Part shown: positions 25,612 through 30,338 of the stretch, one piece after another
How positions within the stretch are numbered: position 1 is the first letter of the stretch
Layout of the letters: each line of letters starts with the position of its first letter
From: Bacteroidales bacterium
Lineage (GTDB): Bacteria; Bacteroidota; Bacteroidia; Bacteroidales; BM520
NCBI GenBank assembly: GCA_028701815.1
Contig: JAQVPY010000002.1
Span: 1 to 30,338 of the forward strand
Direction: 5' to 3'
Length of the DNA stretch: 30,338 nucleotides
The notes under the pieces: generated by a model
What the model saw: only the letters and a program-made list of their open reading frames with translations
What the model was told of the DNA's origin: nothing
Database searches by the model: none
Position numbers and translations under genes: made by a program

Positions 25612-27618
25612 ATGAACGAGAACGATCTTTCACCTGTAGTGAACCAAGAAGAAAAAACTGAAATGGAACAAGTTTCAGTAGAACAAACGAATGTTGAAGA
25701 GAAACAAAGTGAGGCGACTGTGACGCCGGAACCTGAAAAACAGCCGGAAATGGAGCCGGAGACAGTGCCGACGGCCGAGCCCGAAAAACCTGCAGACACA
25801 CCTGAGGATGCCTCGAAAGAGACCTCGGAAGATACTCTGCATCCGGAAGATACTTTTGAACTCGCCTCTGAATTCGAACTCGCTGATATAGAAGACAATA
25901 CCGAAGAAGAGGAAGACGAACCGTCTGAAAAAGATTATTCCAACCTCTCTCGTGAAGAATTGATAGAAAAACTTTCTGATCTCCTGCAAAATGAAGATGT
26001 CGACGCAATTAAAGCCGACGTCGCTGCCGTCAAAGTCGCCTTCCACGAAAAGACAAAACAGGAATACGAAAATACGTATTCTACTAAAATCGAGGACAAC
26101 GATGAAAATGAGGCCGAACAAGTACCCGAAGACCTCCTCGAACAAAGATTCAACGAAGTCTTTAATATTTATAAGGAGAGAAGAGGAAAATACCTCGAAG
26201 CCCTCGAAGAACAAAAGAAAGATAATTTAGCTGAAAAAGATAAAATTCTCGAAGAACTTAAAACACTTATCTCCTCCGAAGAACCTCTGAAAGCTATTTA
26301 CGATAAGTTTAAAGAACTGCAGGATAAATGGAAAGAGATAGGCGCAGTGCCTAAAGCCGATGTCAATAACCTGTGGCAGAATTATCACTTCCTCGTAGAA
26401 AAATTCTTCGATAAAGTGAAAATTAACAGGGAACTTAGAGACCTCGATATAAAGAAAAATCTTGAGTCTAAAATCAGCCTCTGCGAAAAAGCGGAAGAAC
26501 TTATCCTCGAGAAATCAATCATGAAGTCTTTTAAAAAACTCCAGGAATATCACCAGGAATGGAAAGAGATAGGTCCCGTGCCCGCAGATAAGAGAGATGA
26601 ACTCTGGAACAGATTTAAAACTGCTACCGATAAAATTAACACCCGCAGAAAAGAACACTATTTCCAGATTAAAGACCAACAGGAAACCAATTACGCCGCT
26701 AAAGTGGTAATAGTGGAAGAGGCCGAACGCCTCTCGGAAATTACTCCTACATCCCTTAAAGCATGGCAAAATGTTGGCGACCAACTGAATGAACTCCTCA
26801 AAACATGGAAAACTATCGGTCCCGCAGCTAAAGACCAAAATGATAAGATCTGGACTAAGTTTAAAGCTATCTTGGACGGATTCTACGCCGCTAAAAAAGA
26901 GTTTTTCGTTCAACTGAAAGACCAACAGTTTAATAATTATAATCTGAAACTTGACCTCTGTACTCAGGCAGAAGCCGTTAAAGACAGTAACGCATGGGGC
27001 GAAACAACACAAATTCTTATTAATCTGCAAAAAGAATGGAAGAAGATAGGACCCGCTCCTAAAAAACTCTCGGATAAGATATGGAAACGCTTCAGAGGCG
27101 CTTGCGATGAGTTCTTTACAAGAAAAGAAAATCATTTTTCTAACGTGAATCAGGAAAATGGAGAAAACCTCGCTAAAAAACAAGCTATTATCGAGAAAAT
27201 TAATGCGCTCGAAATAGGTGATGACGGTCAGGCTGCCCTCGAAGAACTGAAAAAACTACAGAGAGAATGGATGGAAGTAGGCTTCGTCTCGAGAAAAGAA
27301 AAAGACGCTGTGCAAGCAGCTTATAGACAGGCCGTAAACGCTAAGTTCGACGCGCTGAAAGATAAAGGCGTGGAAGTGCGCGAACCTAATTTTAGAAATA
27401 ATAATAGGGGAGGTAAAGCTAATAGTGAAGGACATTCCCTTAAAGATAAGATTAAAACGATGAAAGAAGAAGTCACCCGCCTCGAAAATAATATCGGATT
27501 CTTCTCCAATTCTAAAAATGCCGATCTCCTGAAAGCTGAATTTGAAAAGAAAATCCAGGCCGCAAAACAGGAAATCGCTCTCTTGGAAGCTCAACTAAAA
27601 GGCCAAAATGAAGAATAA
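25612..27618 (+). CDS. DUF349 repeat protein
   Basis: A 668-residue, highly charged cytoplasmic protein with no signal peptide. Residues about 1-110 are Glu/Pro-rich and probably disordered. Five DUF349 repeats follow at roughly 75-residue spacing, each marked by a Trp/Ile-Gly core: KWKEIGAVP (near 239), EWKEIGPVP (316), TWKTIGPA (397), EWKKIGPAP (475) and the divergent EWMEVGFVS (551). Each core is followed by a helix such as DELWNRFKTATDKI. The C-terminal 60 residues form a coiled coil (MKEEVTRLENNIGFF). Proteins of this type are widespread in Bacteroidota; no biochemical role is established and none is proposed here. The gene shows the strong codon-junction bias. Its 3' end overlaps the next gene by 11 bases. 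Confidence 0.9.
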   Translation: MNENDLSPVVNQEEKTEMEQVSVEQTNVEEKQSEATVTPEPEKQPEMEPETVPTAEPEKPADTPEDASKETSEDTLHPEDTFELASEFELADIEDNTEEEEDEPSEKDYSNLSREELIEKLSDLLQNEDVDAIKADVAAVKVAFHEKTKQEYENTYSTKIEDNDENEAEQVPEDLLEQRFNEVFNIYKERRGKYLEALEEQKKDNLAEKDKILEELKTLISSEEPLKAIYDKFKELQDKWKEIGAVPKADVNNLWQNYHFLVEKFFDKVKINRELRDLDIKKNLESKISLCEKAEELILEKSIMKSFKKLQEYHQEWKEIGPVPADKRDELWNRFKTATDKINTRRKEHYFQIKDQQETNYAAKVVIVEEAERLSEITPTSLKAWQNVGDQLNELLKTWKTIGPAAKDQNDKIWTKFKAILDGFYAAKKEFFVQLKDQQFNNYNLKLDLCTQAEAVKDSNAWGETTQILINLQKEWKKIGPAPKKLSDKIWKRFRGACDEFFTRKENHFSNVNQENGENLAKKQAIIEKINALEIGDDGQAALEELKKLQREWMEVGFVSRKEKDAVQAAYRQAVNAKFDALKDKGVEVREPNFRNNNRGGKANSEGHSLKDKIKTMKEEVTRLENNIGFFSNSKNADLLKAEFEKKIQAAKQEIALLEAQLKGQNEE

Positions 27619-29599
27619 TAAGCTGTATATTATCCTGTTGCTTTTAACGACATTGCTTTGTCGTCAGTCTCTCGCCCAAATCTTTGCCGAAGATACCCTA
27701 AGCTTTTGTCGACAAGATAGTGTCATGCTTGATGCAGGCCTCGGATTCTCGTCGTATCTGTGGAATACCGGCGAAACGACACAAACTATCTGGGCGAAAC
27801 GCTCCGGCTGGTTTCGTGTTGCTACTGCGACGGTAATAGACTCAGTGCTCGTCGACCTGAATAGAACTAAAATTCGCCAAAACGATACTATCGTCTGCTA
27901 TAATGCCGACTTTACTCTCGTAATGGATAATACGGAACCCTATTGCCTTACCGGCGACTATCCTTTCGATGACGGCGACTATTCAGATCACTCCGGCTAT
28001 GGTAACGACGGATTTTCTCCTATATCGTTCTCCTCTATCCCTAATAGAAATGGCGAAGAACTTATGGCAATGTATTTTGCTCCATCTTTTATTACCCCGC
28101 CTTCTATGAGCTGTATAAGAATAGTCTATAATCCAGACCAGGATATAACCAACTCTTTTACACTCCATTGCTGGATTAAACCCGATACGGTATATGGTAA
28201 CTTCGCCGGCGATAATGTCTACTACCTCATTAATAAATGGCGCCCACTCGAAAAAGAATATTCACAGTGCAGCTATTGCCTCGCTATTAATAACGAAGGG
28301 AAAATTATCTTTATGTCTTGCGACGGAACCCAAAAGCAGGAATTCGTTGTGGAAAATACCGTTGTGCAGCCAGGCAGATGGACTATGGTAGATGTGGTTT
28401 GCTCACTAAATAAATTGAGCGTCTATCTCGATGCCCAAAGAGTTCTTTTCGAAAATATTTTCGTCTACCCTCAGGTGCTCGAAGATGTGGATGTCTTCCT
28501 CGGCGCTTCCTGTTCGGAAGAGCCGTATCATAATTATCAGGGAGGCTTCGACGACGCGAAAATTTATACCTGCGACCTCGGACAGAACGAAATTAATAAC
28601 CTCTATGAGAATAATGTGACATATAACTACAACTACTTGTGGAGCAACGGCGAAACTACTAAGGATATCGTTGTTAATCCTACCGAGCCGATAGAATATT
28701 CCGTGGTCGTGTCTAATGACGTTAACTCCTGTTCCGATACCGTGTTTTTGGAAGTGTATCCGGAACTCGCCCTGTCAGTTTCTCAGATGAAAATGGGCTG
28801 CCCTAATACCTCCGTCGGAATTCTGATGGCTAACGCCTCCGGCGGTGTCCCTTTTAAAGATGCGGATACCCTGCCGTATGTCTACTCCTGGCCTGCCGGA
28901 TACCCTAATTCGGATAGCCTCCTGTATAGATTGCCCGCCGGGAAATATGAAATCACTATTACTGACTCCGTCGGATGCTCTGTAACCGTGGAAAAAGAAG
29001 TGCTTACATATCCGAAACTCGAAATCGAAATAAGCGCTACCCCCGAGAAAATATATCCGCAAAATCCTGAAGTGGACTTTTCGGCGGAAATATCATGCGA
29101 TTCCTGCTATGTGTACGAATATAAATGGGATTTCGGCGATGGCTATTTCTCGGATGAGGCTACTACTACCCATAATTACGGTATCTTCGATAAGGAAATA
29201 TATGCCGAATTCGTAGTGACCCACTATCAAACCTATGAGGACGGCTGTATTGACTCGGCTTCGATTATACTGCCGGTGGCTGAACCTCAACTAAAAATCC
29301 CTAACGTGTTTAGCCCTAACGGTGATGGTATTAACGATACCTTCGATATTACTATTACAGATGATGAGGAGAGAACCCTTATGGATGTGTTTACTTCTAA
29401 TACCCTCGTAGTATATAATAAACAAGGTAAAAAAGTCTTCTCCCAAAATAATTATACCGGTAGCCCCGGCGAATTCGACGGCGCACACCTGTCTGACGGC
29501 GTGTATTTTTATGTGCTTAAATGTAGCGGCGTAAGAGGAGACGATATATACAAAGGCTATTTGCATATCTTCCGTAATTCTCTGCCCGCTAACAATTAA
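27608..29599 (+). CDS. T9SS type B secreted protein with LamG-like, SprB-repeat, PKD-like and gliding-motility C-terminal domains
   Basis: A 663-residue exported protein. A signal peptide ends near residue 24 (LLLLTTLLCRQSLAQ). An Ig-like segment carries YLWNTGETTQTI (about 48-60). A LamG/concanavalin-like domain spans about 117-330 (YPFDDGDYSDHSGYGNDGF, FTLHCWIKPD, GGFDDAKIY). A second YLWSNGETTKDI is at about 342. A SprB-type repeat lies at about 397-465 (ASGGVPF, LPAGKYEITITDSVGCSV), then a PKD-like domain (about 497-557, YKWDFGDGYFS). The C-terminal type B sorting domain (about 564-663) has IPNVFSPNGDGINDTF and LSDGVYFYVLKC. Such domains direct export through SprA, encoded in this window, and attachment or release at the cell surface. 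LamG and PKD suggest carbohydrate or surface binding. The gene overlaps DUF349 by 11 bases. Confidence 0.92.
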   Translation: MKNNKLYIILLLLTTLLCRQSLAQIFAEDTLSFCRQDSVMLDAGLGFSSYLWNTGETTQTIWAKRSGWFRVATATVIDSVLVDLNRTKIRQNDTIVCYNADFTLVMDNTEPYCLTGDYPFDDGDYSDHSGYGNDGFSPISFSSIPNRNGEELMAMYFAPSFITPPSMSCIRIVYNPDQDITNSFTLHCWIKPDTVYGNFAGDNVYYLINKWRPLEKEYSQCSYCLAINNEGKIIFMSCDGTQKQEFVVENTVVQPGRWTMVDVVCSLNKLSVYLDAQRVLFENIFVYPQVLEDVDVFLGASCSEEPYHNYQGGFDDAKIYTCDLGQNEINNLYENNVTYNYNYLWSNGETTKDIVVNPTEPIEYSVVVSNDVNSCSDTVFLEVYPELALSVSQMKMGCPNTSVGILMANASGGVPFKDADTLPYVYSWPAGYPNSDSLLYRLPAGKYEITITDSVGCSVTVEKEVLTYPKLEIEISATPEKIYPQNPEVDFSAEISCDSCYVYEYKWDFGDGYFSDEATTTHNYGIFDKEIYAEFVVTHYQTYEDGCIDSASIILPVAEPQLKIPNVFSPNGDGINDTFDITITDDEERTLMDVFTSNTLVVYNKQGKKVFSQNNYTGSPGEFDGAHLSDGVYFYVLKCSGVRGDDIYKGYLHIFRNSLPANN

Positions 29600-29611
29600 T
29601 AATTTGTTATC

Positions 29612-30338
29612 ATGAAGTTTAATCCTGAAAAATGTAGCATCCCGGATGAAAGGATGAAACCGTTTATCGACCCCGATGAATTGTGGAACATCCTGAATAC
29701 TACCGTTAGCACCCCCGAAAAAGTGCACGAAATTATCCAAAAGTCACTCGCTAAAAATCGTCTTACCCTCGAAGAAACAGCAGTGCTTATTAATACTACC
29801 GACCCCAAATTAGTAGAAGAAATTAAAGAGGGCGCAAGAGAACTTAAAAGACGCGTCTATGGTAATAGAATCGTCCTGTTCGCCCCCCTGTATGTCGGAA
29901 ATAGATGTATCAACAACTGCCAATACTGCGGATTTAGAACCTCTAATAAAAACCAGGTAAGAAAAACCCTGGACGAAAAAGAACTTAGAGATTCTGTTGA
30001 AGCCCTCGAAGAAAATGGCCAAAAACGCCTTATCCTCGTCTATGGAGAACACCCCGATTATTCACCGGAACATATCGCTAACGACGTGAGAATTACCTAC
30101 TCCGTGAAAAAAGATAACGGCTCTATCCGCCGCGTTAATATCAACGCTGCTCCCCTCGATATAGAAGGATTTAGAACAGTAAAAGAAGCAGGAATAGGTA
30201 CTTACCAGATATTCCAGGAAACTTATCACCCCGAAGCCTATAAATTGTATCACCCTAAAGGAACAAGAAAAGCCGATTACGAATGGAGACTGACGGCTAT
30301 GGACCGCGCCCAGGAAGCAGGACTTGATGATAACGGCC
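29612..30338 (+). CDS. hydG: [FeFe]-hydrogenase H-cluster radical SAM maturase HydG (partial, 3' end beyond window)
   Basis: HydG is a radical SAM enzyme that cleaves tyrosine to supply CO and cyanide for the H-cluster of [FeFe] hydrogenase. About 242 codons are present from the ATG at 29612 and the frame is open at the window edge; the family is about 470 residues, so about half is seen. The radical SAM cluster motif is CINNCQYCGF with Cys99, Cys103 and Cys106, in the CxxxCxxC spacing. Further family sequence is LILVYGEHPDYSPEHIA, VNINAAPLDIEGF and TYQIFQETYHPEAYKLYHP. The QETYHPEAY stretch and the N-terminal FIDPDELWNIL separate it from the related ThiH. It starts 12 bases after the cargo gene. 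Its presence implies hydrogen metabolism in an anaerobe. Confidence 0.93.
   Translation, partial: MKFNPEKCSIPDERMKPFIDPDELWNILNTTVSTPEKVHEIIQKSLAKNRLTLEETAVLINTTDPKLVEEIKEGARELKRRVYGNRIVLFAPLYVGNRCINNCQYCGFRTSNKNQVRKTLDEKELRDSVEALEENGQKRLILVYGEHPDYSPEHIANDVRITYSVKKDNGSIRRVNINAAPLDIEGFRTVKEAGIGTYQIFQETYHPEAYKLYHPKGTRKADYEWRLTAMDRAQEAGLDDNG

Noticed and set aside
26290..27300. Repeated segments in the DUF349 gene as a DNA repeat array
   Set aside because: The repetition is at protein level (DUF349 modules) with divergent DNA and long units, not CRISPR or satellite DNA.

Overview
This window comes from a Bacteroidota chromosome, most likely an anaerobic member of the Bacteroidales. The support is the T9SS translocon gene sprA (3647-10852), a secreted protein with a type B gliding/T9SS C-terminal domain (27608-29599), a DUF4249 lipoprotein paired with a TonB-dependent receptor, seven promoter boxes of the Bacteroidetes type TAnnTTTG, and a hydG gene for [FeFe]-hydrogenase maturation, which points to an anaerobe. 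The family or genus cannot be fixed from the sequence. No tRNA, rRNA, CRISPR array, transposase or insertion sequence was seen.

Layout. Positions 1-2990 hold the 3' end of a class II fumarase-like gene, a secreted GH29 alpha-L-fucosidase with a PA14-like domain, a class III sirtuin and recX, all tightly packed on the plus strand. A promoter at 3008 starts ruvA, followed 21 bases later by the 7.2-kb sprA. Positions 10853-15345 form a separate block: an AT-rich spacer, a small broken ORF, a frameshifted outer-membrane barrel gene, a DUF4249 lipoprotein and a TonB-dependent receptor. Next come gcvH and an energy-transducer tonB, ending in a hairpin terminator shared with the convergent minus-strand pair thiL-uvrC (19250 to 16496). 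A divergent promoter region (19251-19369) then serves a plus-strand run of a GH13 trehalose-synthase-like enzyme and two tandem patatin/outer-membrane-barrel proteins. The last run has its own promoter at 25526: a five-repeat DUF349 protein, the T9SS type B cargo and the start of hydG, cut by the window edge.

How the parts fit. SprA is the outer-membrane channel that would export the cargo encoded at 27608. The TonB protein could energise the TonB-dependent receptor just upstream of it. RecX, RuvA and UvrC are recombination and repair functions. From general knowledge, ruvA-sprA-gcvH is a recurrent gene order in Bacteroidota, so the 10853-15345 block looks like an insertion into it.

Most interesting points: (1) a strong codon-junction rule, clearest in sprA and hydG, where a third-position pyrimidine is T before A and C before G, so TG and CA steps are avoided across codon boundaries; (2) two homopolymer frameshifts of opposite sign within 400 bases in the inserted block; (3) a UvrC without the usual C-terminal helix-hairpin-helix domain, whose stop codon lies in the loop of the shared terminator; (4) a T9SS cargo in which a LamG-like domain appears nested inside an Ig-like module. 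I found no clear candidate for a wholly new multi-gene system.
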